From a virus: a stretch of DNA of 64,000 nucleotides. The notes beneath the pieces were generated by a model that was not told the DNA's origin, made no database searches, and saw only the letters and a program-made list of their open reading frames with translations. A program made the position numbers and the translations under genes. Of this stretch, positions 9,492-18,024 are shown one piece after another (the stretch's first letter is position 1; every line of letters starts with the position of its first letter). The stretch is from positions 1 to 64,000 of IMG/VR virus record IMGVR_UViG_3300033233_000001. The stretch is one strand, 5' to 3'.

Positions 9492-10256
9492 ATGCGAAAT
9501 GCAACGATGGGTACCGGTCTGCTCCTCTCCATCATGTCGCTCGTGCTCTGCGCGGCCGGCATGCTGGAAGCGCAGGACGGCGAGGCAGGGGCACATCAGG
9601 CGGAGGATTCGGCGGTAGCAGTGGCAGCGGGAACGATCTCGGTCGACATGGGCTCGCAGCACGAGGGCGTGATGGAAGGCACAGGGGCGGAAGCTCCGGT
9701 AGCCGCGGAAGCTCTGGTAGCCAGTGCGCCTCGTCGACTTCCTGGCGTGACTCGTGATGATGCGTTGCTGGAGGCGAGGGCGTGTGCCCACGAAAGCACC
9801 TTCCGCGGCGGACGTGGCGGGACCTTCGATTGCGGAGCGCAAACACAAGTCATCCAGACACGTCGACGCGAGGGCGAGACCTTCTCTCACGCTCTTCTTC
9901 GTACGATGCCGCGGTTCGCGGCGCACACGACGTCGCGGGCTTGGGTGCACGCGTTGCCTGCTGGCCCTCTGCATGACGATCCTCCTGGCTGGCCATACGA
10001 GTATCCGGCGCGACATGACTCGGACGCCTGGCACTCGGTCTATCTGCGCGTGAGCGATTTCATGCTCGGCCGCGAGCCGCTGCCGTGCGCTGCGCCGCCG
10101 GAGCACTGGTTCGGCCGTCGTGCAGATCACGACCAACTCGCGGCGCGCCTCGCCTCTGGCCGTTGGGTCGAGGCCGATTGCAACCCCGGCGGCGCGCCAC
10201 AAACGCAGACGCTGAACGCGTATCTGACGCGCGTGAGCGCCCCGGTCTCGCCGTGA
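9492..10256 (+). CDS. Secreted cell-wall-hydrolase-like protein
   Basis: A 254-residue protein with a clear signal peptide (hydrophobic GLLLSIMSLVLCAAGML). After an Ala/Glu-rich linker, residues from about 95 carry ALLEARACAHES, with a glutamate placed like the catalytic Glu of SleB-type or lysozyme-like peptidoglycan hydrolases, then Trp/His-rich segments and paired cysteines. The same layout recurs in the gene at 24100. I infer a peptidoglycan-degrading role; the fold is not proven. The ATG start is chosen for the signal peptide and the promoter just upstream. Confidence 0.5.
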   Translation: MRNATMGTGLLLSIMSLVLCAAGMLEAQDGEAGAHQAEDSAVAVAAGTISVDMGSQHEGVMEGTGAEAPVAAEALVASAPRRLPGVTRDDALLEARACAHESTFRGGRGGTFDCGAQTQVIQTRRREGETFSHALLRTMPRFAAHTTSRAWVHALPAGPLHDDPPGWPYEYPARHDSDAWHSVYLRVSDFMLGREPLPCAAPPEHWFGRRADHDQLAARLASGRWVEADCNPGGAPQTQTLNAYLTRVSAPVSP

Positions 10257-10357
10257 AGAAGGCCAGAGCACTGTCGAAGCCGCTTCCGAGGCCCTGGCCG
10301 GACGACATCGAGGTCGGCCAGGCAGTCTCGTTCGACTTGAAATCCTCCGCTCCCTAG
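10253..10357 (+). pseudogene. 5' part of a small gene cut by the TnpB element
   Basis: A GTG overlapping the previous stop (GTGA) opens a 34-codon frame beginning VKKARALSKPLPRPWP. Its last codons come from the end of the transposable element, where it hits TAG. The frame on the other side of the element (11682-11822) may be its lost 3' part. Whether the two halves were one gene is inference. Confidence 0.4.
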
Positions 10358-11680
10358 CCCGGAGGCTGAGGAAGCGGATTCCCAGGCTCACGCCCAAGAT
10401 CTTCCTGCTTCAACCCCGACCGCACCGGATTCCGAAGAACACGATGTCTTACACCAGGTCCACAGGCAGTCACCGCGAGACCCGCGGCCAGTTGTCGCAG
10501 TCCAGCTGCGAGAACGTTACGTGCAGCATTCACGTCGCGGTCGTGCTCAGCGCCACACTCTGGGCACTGCCATTCGCGCACGCTCAGCGGCAGGTCATCG
10601 AGAAGATACCCGCAGCAGCTGCATGTCTTGGAACTCGGAAACCAACGGTCGACCTTGATCAGGGTACGACCGTACCACTCGCACTTGTACTCCAACTGCC
10701 TCACCAACTCGCCCCAGCCGACATCGCTGATGGCCCGTGCCAGGCTCCGGTTCTTGATCATCCCACTGACGTTGAGACCTTCAACCGCGATCACTTGGGT
10801 TTCGCGAACGAGGTTGGTCGTCAACTTGTGGAGATTGTCCAGACGCCGGTCTGCTACGCGAGCGTTCAACTTGCCGAGCTTGATGCGAGCCTTGTCCCGA
10901 TTCTTCGAGCCTTTCTTTTTGCGCGCGAGACTGCGCGACAGGAACCTCTTGCGCCCGAGTTCACGGTCGTCGTGACGCGGGTTCGCGACCTTTTCACCCG
11001 TCGAGAACGTAACCAGCGACGTGATGCCCAGGTCAAGGCCGACGGCGCTCTCGATGGGCAGCGGCTTCAAGCGCTCGACTTTGTCCTCGCAGAGCAGCGA
11101 GACGTGCCAGCGGCCGGCAGCGTCGAGACCGACGGTCACGGTCGAGGGGTCGACGTTCTCCGGAAGCGGACGACTCCAACGGATGCCGAGCGGCGTGTCC
11201 ATCTTCGCGAGGGTCAGCTTGCCGTCGCGCCAGGTGAACGCGCTACGCGTGAACTCTGCGGAGCCACCGTCACCCTTCTTCTTGAACCTCGGGAACCTCG
11301 CTTGTTTCTTGAAGAACCTCTGCCGAGCACCGTGCATGTGCCGCAAGGCCTGTTGGAGCGGGACACACGAAACCGTGTTCAGCCAAGCGAATTCCGGCAG
11401 CTTCTTCCACGCCGTCAGGTGGGCACTCTGCTTGTTGTACGTCGGCGACTTCTTGGTCGCCGCGTACGAATTGTTGCATTCGCCCAGGCTATGGTTGTAG
11501 ACCCAGCGTGCACAGCCGATTGTCCGACGCAGCAGGGGCTCCTGCTCGGGCGTCGGGTAGAACCGGTAGCGGAAGCCGCGGAGGACCACGCGCAGAGCGT
11601 AGGGCACTTCGGCGACGAGATCAAGAACCGTTTCCTCCCCTGCCTGCAAAGCCGAGGCAGGGGTTTCCACGGAGGATCCT
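10337..11680 (-). mobile_element. IS200/IS605-family element carrying tnpB only
   Basis: A TnpB gene flanked by GC-rich imperfect palindromes: about 11633-11661 (CCCCTGCCT pairing with AGGCAGGGG) upstream of the gene and about 10341-10376 (CCTCCG pairing with CGGAGG) downstream. No TnpA lies inside, so movement needs a transposase in trans. The 5' end abuts CATC (minus strand, 11684-11681). The exact ends are estimates. Confidence 0.65.
10354..11589 (-). CDS. tnpB: TnpB RNA-guided nuclease
   Basis: A 411-residue TnpB. The N-terminus VVLRGFRYRFYPTPEQ is the typical TnpB opening, so the GTG at 11589 is preferred over the longer frame. All RuvC parts are visible: Asp in AVGLDLGITSL, Glu in VIAVEGLNVSG, a zinc finger with CSCCG and CPECG, and the last Asp in DRDVNAARN. 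TnpB proteins of this family cut DNA using an RNA read from the element's right end and favour element retention. Nothing suggests it is broken. Confidence 0.9.
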   Translation of the reverse strand: MVLRGFRYRFYPTPEQEPLLRRTIGCARWVYNHSLGECNNSYAATKKSPTYNKQSAHLTAWKKLPEFAWLNTVSCVPLQQALRHMHGARQRFFKKQARFPRFKKKGDGGSAEFTRSAFTWRDGKLTLAKMDTPLGIRWSRPLPENVDPSTVTVGLDAAGRWHVSLLCEDKVERLKPLPIESAVGLDLGITSLVTFSTGEKVANPRHDDRELGRKRFLSRSLARKKKGSKNRDKARIKLGKLNARVADRRLDNLHKLTTNLVRETQVIAVEGLNVSGMIKNRSLARAISDVGWGELVRQLEYKCEWYGRTLIKVDRWFPSSKTCSCCGYLLDDLPLSVREWQCPECGAEHDRDVNAARNVLAAGLRQLAAGLAVTACGPGVRHRVLRNPVRSGLKQEDLGREPGNPLPQPPG

Positions 11681-11681
11681 G

Positions 11682-11822
11682 ATGATAGTCGCCGGACTCG
11701 CCCTTGGCGTCTGCCGACTGTTCGGCATGGACATGGGCGATGTTATTGAGCGTGGCCTCCCGCAACACGAGTCGTCGCTGCTTGGCGTGCTGGAGTCTGA
11801 GCGCAAGCGTTCTGGCGATTAG
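11682..11822 (+). CDS. Small hydrophobic protein, possibly the 3' half of an interrupted gene
   Basis: A 46-codon frame beginning MIVAGLALGVCRLFGM with a hydrophobic stretch that could span a membrane. It starts at the edge of the TnpB element, so it is either an independent small membrane peptide or the remainder of the gene that began at 10253. Confidence 0.35.
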   Translation: MIVAGLALGVCRLFGMDMGDVIERGLPQHESSLLGVLESERKRSGD

Positions 11823-12028
11823 CGTTGCTCGTTGCTCCCGCACGAGCACCTCGCTCGGAAGTCCGGGATCGAGTCGCCGCGCGCGGTTCTCGGCGTGGTA
11901 GTAGACCACGACGGGTGGCTTCGGCACGGCGGCCATCGGCATCGAGTGTCGGGCCGTTTCCGGCCTCGGTCAACTCGGATCCGAGTCCCCCTTGTTTCCT
12001 TGCGAGGTCGAGGTTACCGTCGTCGTTC

Positions 12029-12436
12029 ATGAACAACGGGAACCCGCGGAACACCTGGACCGAGGACAAGGGGATCGTCCTCGACGCCACGCAGTCCATC
12101 GAGGGCGGCCAGTACCTTCATCCCGACGACGAGAAGGTTGGCGAACACGTCGTGAAGAACGGCGCGCTGCTCGTGCACAACTGCCCGTACTGCCCGTCGC
12201 AGATCAAGCACATCGTCGTCTGGGGCGAGGTCGCGTGCTTCGTGCTCGGGACGCAGCTGCCGAACACGCAGGCGACGACCAGCGGCGTCTACTACCCGGT
12301 CCGCTGCGGCAGCTGCCAGAAGCAGACCAAGATCTTGGTCACCTGGCCGGAAATCACGCGCTACGTCGAGGACGGCGTGCGTCGGCAGGCACTGAAGCGA
12401 GACATCCTCGACGTGATGTACGGGCGCACGAAGTAA
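12029..12436 (+). CDS. Hypothetical zinc-ribbon protein
   Basis: A 135-residue protein with two CxxC knuckles (CPYCPSQ near residue 52 and CGSCQ near residue 94) that would form one four-Cys zinc site. No family recognised. The ATG at 12029 is chosen because the longer open frame upstream has no good start. The 207 bases before it hold no other convincing gene. Confidence 0.65.
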   Translation: MNNGNPRNTWTEDKGIVLDATQSIEGGQYLHPDDEKVGEHVVKNGALLVHNCPYCPSQIKHIVVWGEVACFVLGTQLPNTQATTSGVYYPVRCGSCQKQTKILVTWPEITRYVEDGVRRQALKRDILDVMYGRTK

Positions 12437-12446
12437 GGAGATCCTC

Positions 12447-13409
12447 ATGGGCGACATGGACGAGCGAGAGCGGATGATCTTGGAGAACGAGCTTCTTCTC
12501 AAGCGCGAGCAAGAAAAGCGCGCCTGGTACGACAGACGAACGCAGCACCGCGAAGTCCTCGAAGCGGCGTACCAGCGGGAAGCCGCTGAAGCCGCTTCGT
12601 GCGGTCGCGCAGAAGCCGCCGCGGAGATGGCGGCGGAGCGAGAGGACGGCGCTCAAGCCTACGCACGCATGCTGCTGCTCGGGCGTCGCCAGGCGGCGGC
12701 GCTCACGACGTGTGTCGAAGCTCTCGAAGCTCTCGGGCGCGAGAGTGACGTCGCGGACGCGGAGAAGGTCGACCAGTCGCGCGACCACGTCCTGCGTGCG
12801 CTACGCGCGAACTTCTTCCAGCCGCCGGAGACGGCGTGGGAGCGCCTGGAACCGCTCTTCAAGGACATGCTGCCGATGATCGCGCCGATCATCGCGAAGG
12901 CGCAGACGCCACCGATCGTCGGGGGCATGGGACCGCTGTACCCGCCGCCAGCGCCATGCGTGCGGCCCGCCGCTCTGGAGGCGCCGTTTCTCTTGCCCGG
13001 TCAGATGGTGCGCACGCCGCTGGGTCTGATGCGCCTCGTGATGACCGGGGACGGACGGCTGATGTGCGAACGGCTTCAGTACGAGCGGACGCCGGGCTGG
13101 GGCGAGGTCAGGCAGACACCCGGCCCGTCGGTCGGCGACAACGAGTTCGACTGCAACGTGCCCGACTACGAGCCGCTCGTGACGCCCGCGCCCGCGCCAG
13201 ACGTGCAGGACGCGCCATGGGGAGAGGCGAGCGTCCCCCTCGTGCGGTACTGGGCCTCGATTCGTGACAGCCTCTCGGACGCTGATCTCGAAGAGGCGAT
13301 CCGCTTGGCGAACATCGAGCGCATGGACCGCATGGCCAAGCGCGTCGGCGCGGCCGCGACGGCCGATCCCCGCGCCGTCGTCGGCGACATCTACAGCGTC
13401 GCGGGCTGA
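12447..13409 (+). CDS. Hypothetical protein with N-terminal coiled coil
   Basis: A 320-residue protein. The first 70 residues are highly charged and helical (coiled-coil-like); the middle has a Pro-rich hydrophobic stretch (LPMIAPIIAKAQTPPIVGG); the C-terminus is helical. No enzymatic motif. It follows the zinc-ribbon gene by 10 bases with a good GGAG ribosome site. Its 3' end overlaps the converging minus-strand gene by 19 bases. Confidence 0.6.
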   Translation: MGDMDERERMILENELLLKREQEKRAWYDRRTQHREVLEAAYQREAAEAASCGRAEAAAEMAAEREDGAQAYARMLLLGRRQAAALTTCVEALEALGRESDVADAEKVDQSRDHVLRALRANFFQPPETAWERLEPLFKDMLPMIAPIIAKAQTPPIVGGMGPLYPPPAPCVRPAALEAPFLLPGQMVRTPLGLMRLVMTGDGRLMCERLQYERTPGWGEVRQTPGPSVGDNEFDCNVPDYEPLVTPAPAPDVQDAPWGEASVPLVRYWASIRDSLSDADLEEAIRLANIERMDRMAKRVGAAATADPRAVVGDIYSVAG

Positions 13410-13909
13410 GTTTTCTTCTTCGTCTTTTCATTCCTCGTCACCGGTGGCCACCGGCCGCCGAGCTTCTTCAGCCGCTTCTCCGCGACCTCGCGGTAGCCGT
13501 CGACGGCTGCGCGAAAGCGGACGAGCGACGCACGGTCGGCGAGCGTGAAGCCGGCGTCGATCATCGCGACGTCCATCGCATCGAGCCGGAAGAGCCAGCC
13601 GATGAAGAACGGCACGTCACCGATTGCCATCGCGCGGAGCGCGGTGCTCTCACTCGTGTCCCAGAGAAGGCGCAGGTACTTCTCGACGTACTTCGGCAGC
13701 TTCCGGTAGGGCACGTGCTGCTGCATGAACAGTAGCTCGCGCATCGCCTTCCAGGCGGCCATGAACGGCGCTGCGAGCGTGCCTTTCCGTGTCGTCCTTG
13801 GTGGCGGCAAGCTCGGGCCGCGCTGCGGCATCGGCGGTTCGTGGTCGACGAACGTCTCCGCCTCGTCGAGCAGGGCCTCGCGCTCAGTCTCGATCGTGGA
13901 CTTGTTCAA
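13391..13909 (-). CDS. Hypothetical helical protein
   Basis: A 172-residue protein, mainly helical with a Lys-rich tail. No family recognised. It follows the phosphatase gene with a 4-base overlap, so the two are likely coupled. Confidence 0.55.
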   Translation of the reverse strand: MNKSTIETEREALLDEAETFVDHEPPMPQRGPSLPPPRTTRKGTLAAPFMAAWKAMRELLFMQQHVPYRKLPKYVEKYLRLLWDTSESTALRAMAIGDVPFFIGWLFRLDAMDVAMIDAGFTLADRASLVRFRAAVDGYREVAEKRLKKLGGRWPPVTRNEKTKKKTQPATL

Positions 13910-14361
13910 GGGCGCAGCACGTACGATCCGCGGAGGAACTGCTCGAACATCGGGTTCGAGAGTGCCTCCTGGTCGCCGCTCCGACGTCGAGCCTTGATGA
14001 GGTCGACGGCATTGTTGCCGCTCATGCCGTTGAGCCGCATGAGGGTGAGCCCCATGAGCAGGCCGCTGCGGTTAGCGCCCATGGCGCACGTGATGAGGCA
14101 GCGATGCCCGCGACGCGCGTGATCGGCGATCTTGCCGGCAAGCCCCCAGAGCAACTTGCCGACCTCGCGCGGGACTGGCCGGTAGATGTCGTCGTCGAGC
14201 GGGCAGTAGTAGACGTACTTGCCATTCGGCATGGTCGAGAACTTCGGCTGCATCTCCTCGGCGCAGTACACGACGACGTCCCAGTGCTGGAACATCGCCG
14301 GGTCCTTGCCGGGGTAGGCGCCTTGAGCGAGACGTTGGGGCACGATATAGTCGAAGTTCAC
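13906..14361 (-). CDS. Tyrosine/dual-specificity protein phosphatase-like protein
   Basis: A 151-residue protein with the Cys-x5-Arg signature (CAMGANRSG, near residues 100-108) of cysteine-based protein phosphatases. An upstream Asp-rich PLDDDIYRP loop sits where the general-acid Asp is expected. GTG 14361 is chosen because AAGGAG lies 8 bases before it. It is encoded with an SGNH hydrolase and a short membrane-segment frame. The substrate could be a host or virion protein or a phosphorylated small molecule. Confidence 0.75.
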   Translation of the reverse strand: MNFDYIVPQRLAQGAYPGKDPAMFQHWDVVVYCAEEMQPKFSTMPNGKYVYYCPLDDDIYRPVPREVGKLLWGLAGKIADHARRGHRCLITCAMGANRSGLLMGLTLMRLNGMSGNNAVDLIKARRRSGDQEALSNPMFEQFLRGSYVLRP

Positions 14362-14468
14362 GACCGTCGTCTCCTTCGTCGTGTTCGATTTCGTTGCGGC
14401 TTCTGCCGCATTACCAGCCACGCCGCGCCGCCAAGAAGCATCAGTCCGGCCGCTCCTGCTACGGCCAC
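14358..14468 (-). CDS. Short transmembrane frame: separate peptide or frameshifted tail of the SGNH hydrolase
   Basis: This frame encodes a strongly hydrophobic segment (VAVAGAAGLMLLGGAAWLV) followed by a polybasic Arg-rich tail, ending in a GTGA overlap with the phosphatase start. It is open upstream to 14516, in the +1 frame relative to the SGNH gene, whose stop is at 14488. The segment resembles the C-terminal anchor of the hydrolase-like protein at 24100-24909. It could be made from the GTG at 14468 or by a +1 frameshift. Expression is unproven. Confidence 0.4.
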   Translation of the reverse strand: MAVAGAAGLMLLGGAAWLVMRQKPQRNRTRRRRRRS

Positions 14469-14487
14469 GCCAACCCAGCCGAATGGG

Positions 14488-15033
14488 TTATGCGTGGCCA
14501 GAACGAAGAGGGTTGGTTAGTCTCCGCTGCACCTCATCGGCCATGGCCGAGCCCCACGGCTCTGCCCCGGCCGGCGTGAAATGCGGGTTCGGGTTGAAGT
14601 TCGCCGTCGGCGCCTGGTGCGGCAGCGACGTGCTCGTAAACGGGTAGGCGTCGATGAAGTCAGAGCCGAAGACGTTCGAGTGGATGGCCTTCACGCGGTC
14701 GCCGATCGCCTGCTGCGTCGGGTCCGCGTACTGCGGTGGCCCGGACAAGATGACCTTCGGACGTACCGCCTGCTTCAGCCTGACGAGCGCGTCGTGCAGG
14801 TTCTGGTTCGGCGCGTCGTTGTGGCCGAAGATCAGGAGAATCATGTCCGGGCGGAACGACGCGACCGTGTTCGTGTACTCGCTCCAGAGGTCGGGCATCC
14901 GCACGTAGTCGTACGGCCCCTTCCCGTCGTGCTCGATCTTCTGGACCGTGTGCCCGAGGGTCAGGAGCTTCCTCTGCGCGGCCGCTCCGGGGGTTCCGCT
15001 CTGGCTGTCGCCGACGATTAGGATCCTAGACAT
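14488..15033 (-). CDS. SGNH/GDSL-family hydrolase
   Basis: A 181-residue protein with the family blocks in order: GDSQS near residues 8-12 (catalytic Ser), an IFGHND block near 68-73 (oxyanion Asn), and HFTPAG near the C-terminus with the catalytic His. The family includes esterases and deacetylases; in phages such enzymes often trim acyl groups from surface glycans. There is no signal peptide. A membrane anchor may be joined by frameshift (see the next frame). Confidence 0.8.
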   Translation of the reverse strand: MSRILIVGDSQSGTPGAAAQRKLLTLGHTVQKIEHDGKGPYDYVRMPDLWSEYTNTVASFRPDMILLIFGHNDAPNQNLHDALVRLKQAVRPKVILSGPPQYADPTQQAIGDRVKAIHSNVFGSDFIDAYPFTSTSLPHQAPTANFNPNPHFTPAGAEPWGSAMADEVQRRLTNPLRSGHA

Positions 15034-15051
15034 GGCGCGAGAATATCAGGC

Positions 15052-15080
15052 TGGACGGCTCGGCGCGAGTCGTGTTAGCT
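15052..15080 (+). promoter_or_regulatory. Candidate promoter for the Cys-rich gene at 15093
   Basis: TGGACG (15052-15057), a 17-base spacer and TTAGCT (15075-15080), only 12 bases before the GTG start, giving a nearly leaderless transcript. It overlaps AGCTTGCGACACACT, a 15-base motif also seen near 9425, 24032 and 29912. Confidence 0.35.
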
Positions 15081-15092
15081 TGCGACACACTC

Positions 15093-15614
15093 GTGAGGAC
15101 CACGCCCAAAGATCGCGCAGAATCCGGCCGTTTCCTTCCGACGCGCCCCGTGCTGGCTGGCGACGTCTTCGCGCGCTGGACGGTCGTCGAGCCCTACGCA
15201 GGCGGTCGCCTGGCGTTCTGCCGCTGCGCTTGCGGGGCCGAGCGTCTGGTCTCGCGGAACAATCTCTTGAGCGGCCGCAGCGGGGGCTGTCGCGCGTGCA
15301 AGGGCGTGCGTCAGCGCGTCAGGCGCGACGTGACCGGCGAGGTCTGCGGTACGTGGCGCATCGTGTGCGATGACGAGCCGAGCATGAAGGCCTGGCGACA
15401 GGTCACCGCCGAGTGCCTGCGGTGCGGCGCGGAGTCATCGAAGAGCCTGCGCTGGCTGCGGTACAAGGGCGGCCTGCGGTGCGCCGCGTGCGACCGGCCT
15501 GCCGTCACGTACCAGGGCGTCCAGAAACGGCTGGCTCGTGGCTGGACGAGCGAGGAAGCGCGGACGCTGCCGGCGCGGACGGTCCCGGCGCGCTTGATTT
15601 CCGCGGGCGTCTAG
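15093..15614 (+). CDS. Cys-rich zinc-binding protein, family A member 1
   Basis: A 173-residue protein with two similar halves. Half one has a FARWTVVEPY strand then CRCACG and CRACK; half two has TWRIV, then CLRCG and CAACD. Each half looks like a zinc module. The C-terminus RLARGWTSEEARTLP matches two minus-strand genes at 21689 and 22305, so these are paralogues. The N-terminal module is widespread in phage proteins, often near HNH domains. Function unknown; nucleic-acid binding is likely. Confidence 0.7.
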   Translation: MRTTPKDRAESGRFLPTRPVLAGDVFARWTVVEPYAGGRLAFCRCACGAERLVSRNNLLSGRSGGCRACKGVRQRVRRDVTGEVCGTWRIVCDDEPSMKAWRQVTAECLRCGAESSKSLRWLRYKGGLRCAACDRPAVTYQGVQKRLARGWTSEEARTLPARTVPARLISAGV

Positions 15615-15628
15615 CCTACGAGGACGGG

Positions 15629-16540
15629 ATGCCGAAGATCCGCTGGTTCGAGTTCAAGGCCTACTCGGGGATTGCCATCACCGGCGACGAGCCGGTGACG
15701 ATCATGGACCGCGGGCTCCACATGGACCGCGCTGTCTGGCTGACCTCGCAGCTGGAGGCGCCGAAGTACGGCAGCGTTCAGGGCTACGACGGGGCAGGCA
15801 TCTCGGGCGGGCTACTCCACAACGTCGCGGTGCTGCCGAAGACGATGGAACAGGGCGACCTCTGGAAGCTCGTCCGTCGTGCTCTCGATGCTGTCGCCCT
15901 GGTGAAGGGTGACCCGCCTGCGATCTCCGCGCTGCTCGCCGCGAACTTCTGGACGATCACGCCCGACGGCATCCTGCGGACGACCGCTGGCGTGAAGGTA
16001 TCGGGTCAGGCAATCCGCGATGTCGTGTCGCCGCCGAACGGTCGGGTCCCGAAGTCTGGCGCACAGTACAGCCAGGCTCTTGCGTGGGCGGGAGCGCTGT
16101 CCGCTCTTTTCTCGTCGAGGCCCGAGGCCAAGCTGGCGCAGAAGGTCTACGCGGCCGAGTGGCTTGCGCAGGGCCGGTCCGTCGTCGAGCTTCCTGTCTA
16201 CTGGGCGTTCACTGGAAACTTGGCAGTCGACTCTCCGATCGGCCTGCCAGCAGCGTCGCTGCCGGCCGAGGTGGACCTCGCGATGTGCGTTTACCACAGC
16301 TTCTCCGTGAACGCGCCGGCCCCGGCTGCGAAGGCGCTCGAAGGCGTGACCGTCAATCCTGCGAACCCGGTGAGCTTCGGTACGACGCTGATTCGCCGCC
16401 TCGGCAAGACCGCTTTCGGGCGCTGGACCGACGAGCCCGGCGACGGCAACAATCGCTATGACCGCACGCGTCGCGCGGTCTGGAAGAGCGATCTCTGGGA
16501 TAGCGCGATGGTGCGGCGACTGATGCCGCGTGACCTGTAA
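15629..16540 (+). CDS. Hypothetical protein, unassigned
   Basis: A 303-residue soluble protein starting at the ATG nearest the previous stop. It contains a YDGAGISGG-type loop and mixed alpha/beta segments, ending in a basic region. Context (tail, cell-wall and surface genes) allows a virion-associated role, but I recognise no family. It is followed 12 bases later by a gene that also begins MPKI. Confidence 0.55.
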   Translation: MPKIRWFEFKAYSGIAITGDEPVTIMDRGLHMDRAVWLTSQLEAPKYGSVQGYDGAGISGGLLHNVAVLPKTMEQGDLWKLVRRALDAVALVKGDPPAISALLAANFWTITPDGILRTTAGVKVSGQAIRDVVSPPNGRVPKSGAQYSQALAWAGALSALFSSRPEAKLAQKVYAAEWLAQGRSVVELPVYWAFTGNLAVDSPIGLPAASLPAEVDLAMCVYHSFSVNAPAPAAKALEGVTVNPANPVSFGTTLIRRLGKTAFGRWTDEPGDGNNRYDRTRRAVWKSDLWDSAMVRRLMPRDL

Positions 16541-16552
16541 CGGAGGAAGAAG

Positions 16553-16924
16553 ATGCCGAAGATCTCTGGGTACAATTCGTTCCACGACCACGTCCACCAT
16601 GCGCTCGTCTTCAGGAAGACCGGCGCGGAGATCCGAGAGAAGGCCCTGTGCCTTCTGGAAGAGGTCGAGAGGTTGATCGCCGAGGGCGAAGCGCGCGTCC
16701 AAGACCTCTCGAAAGAGACGAACGCCGCCGACGCCGTGTCGGCCGTGCAGAGTTATGGTCGTCGGTCCGATCCGGACAGAGAGAATGAGCGTTTCCGTCA
16801 GGCGGTCGCCGACCTCCAGAGCAAGCGCGTCGATGCGGCTCGGCTTCGTACGGTTGCGAAGAACATCGAGTCCGATCGCGAGTTCGATCTCACGTTCGCA
16901 GAACTCGAATACTACGAGTTCTAG
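16553..16924 (+). CDS. Hypothetical helical protein
   Basis: A 123-residue charged protein, mostly helical with coiled-coil character (EVERLIAEGEARVQDL). A GGAGGAAG ribosome site lies just upstream of its ATG. No family recognised. Confidence 0.6.
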   Translation: MPKISGYNSFHDHVHHALVFRKTGAEIREKALCLLEEVERLIAEGEARVQDLSKETNAADAVSAVQSYGRRSDPDRENERFRQAVADLQSKRVDAARLRTVAKNIESDREFDLTFAELEYYEF

Positions 16925-16927
16925 CGC

Positions 16928-17554
16928 GTGGCCGGCGACGTCGACATCTGCGAGTACTGCGGCCGGGAGATCCCCCCGATCGCCGACTGGTGTCTCTGCA
17001 TCTCGCACGAGGACAACGGCATCGCCGATCCGGAACGCCGCGAGTACCAGAAGAGGCTGCACGCGAAGTACGCGGCGCTGCGCGCGGCCCTTGCGGTGCG
17101 CATCGAGTGCTGGCAGTCGCCGGACGGAGGCGAGCTTACGTGTGCGCCAAAGTGGAACTGCGACGAGATGCGCGCGCGCGACATCATCGAGTCGGACGCA
17201 AGGCTGCTGTACGCGTACGACGTTGTGACCTGGCGCGAGGCGATGGACGAGCATCACCGGCGTCAGGGATGGGATCCGTACGTGCCGCCTGCCATGGAGC
17301 CTATTCCGCTGCTTCCGCCGCTACCTGGTCCGCATGCGGTCGACGAGCCACTGGTCTTCCAGCATCGACGACTCGACGAGCCGGAGTTCGACGCGACGGA
17401 CGGCGCGCATCCGGCTTGGTGGCGCGGCGAAGAGTACGGGGTCGCCCGTGTGATCGACATCATTCGCGAGGCCCTCGACGGCGAAAAGCCGGACAAGGGG
17501 GCCGCGTCCGACCTCGATCAACTCGTGCGCGACGTGCGAGCACTGGTGTCGTAG
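16928..17554 (+). CDS. Hypothetical protein with N-terminal zinc knuckle
   Basis: A 208-residue protein from a GTG 3 bases after the previous stop. CEYCGREIPP and CLC near the N-terminus suggest a small zinc site. The middle is Pro-rich and the C-terminus helical (VARVIDIIREALDGE). No family recognised. Confidence 0.6.
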   Translation: MAGDVDICEYCGREIPPIADWCLCISHEDNGIADPERREYQKRLHAKYAALRAALAVRIECWQSPDGGELTCAPKWNCDEMRARDIIESDARLLYAYDVVTWREAMDEHHRRQGWDPYVPPAMEPIPLLPPLPGPHAVDEPLVFQHRRLDEPEFDATDGAHPAWWRGEEYGVARVIDIIREALDGEKPDKGAASDLDQLVRDVRALVS

Positions 17555-17563
17555 GAGGAAAAA

Positions 17564-17809
17564 ATGTCGGAGAAGATCGCCAAGCTTCAGGGACTCGTGC
17601 TCGGGGTTGTCCGCGCGAAGAAGGCGTATGGCGCGACCGACGAAGAGATCGAGAAGGCGTTGTCGCTGCGGCACCAAAGCGCTAGCGCTCGTCGTCGTGA
17701 ACTCGTGCTCAAGAACCTCGTGGTCGACTCTGGTGGCACACGTATCGGTGGCGGTGGCCGTCGCGTCACCGTGTGGGTAGCCCGGCAAGAGCCGAAGAAA
17801 AAGCCGTGA
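17564..17809 (+). CDS. Small winged-helix DNA-binding protein
   Basis: An 81-residue protein with the winged-helix pattern of phage regulators: YGATDEEIEKAL (helix 1-2), HQSASARRREL (recognition helix), LVVDSGGTRIGG and RRVTVWV (wing strands). A strong ribosome site (GGAGG) precedes it. It could regulate nearby operons; the target is unknown. Confidence 0.7.
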   Translation: MSEKIAKLQGLVLGVVRAKKAYGATDEEIEKALSLRHQSASARRRELVLKNLVVDSGGTRIGGGGRRVTVWVARQEPKKKP

Positions 17810-18024
17810 TCGGCACGCTCTACAAGGACGACGGTGCCGCGGTCGGCTGCACCGATACCCACTACGTCCGCTCGTATGACTACGGCGCCGCTGGTTTTTG
17901 GGTCGCCGACAAGGTTGGCTTCAAGACCTGGGCGCTCGACGGCCGGCCTGTCACACGCGCCGAGGCGGCGGCGGCGGTCGGCGTGCCGGAGGAGGCGCTG
18001 GCGCGCTGGGCGGCGACGATCTGA
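17806..18024 (+). CDS. Hypothetical small protein
   Basis: A 72-residue protein starting with a GTGA overlap on the winged-helix gene. The C-terminus VTRAEAAAAVGVPEEALARW looks like a short helical hairpin. Its last 74 bases overlap the converging minus-strand gene that ends at 17951, so at least one 3' end is unusually long. Confidence 0.5.
   Translation: MIGTLYKDDGAAVGCTDTHYVRSYDYGAAGFWVADKVGFKTWALDGRPVTRAEAAAAVGVPEEALARWAATI

Noticed and set aside
10444-11682. 412-codon plus-strand frame opposite the first tnpB
   Set aside because: The minus strand encodes a complete TnpB with all catalytic residues; the plus frame has no recognisable domain.
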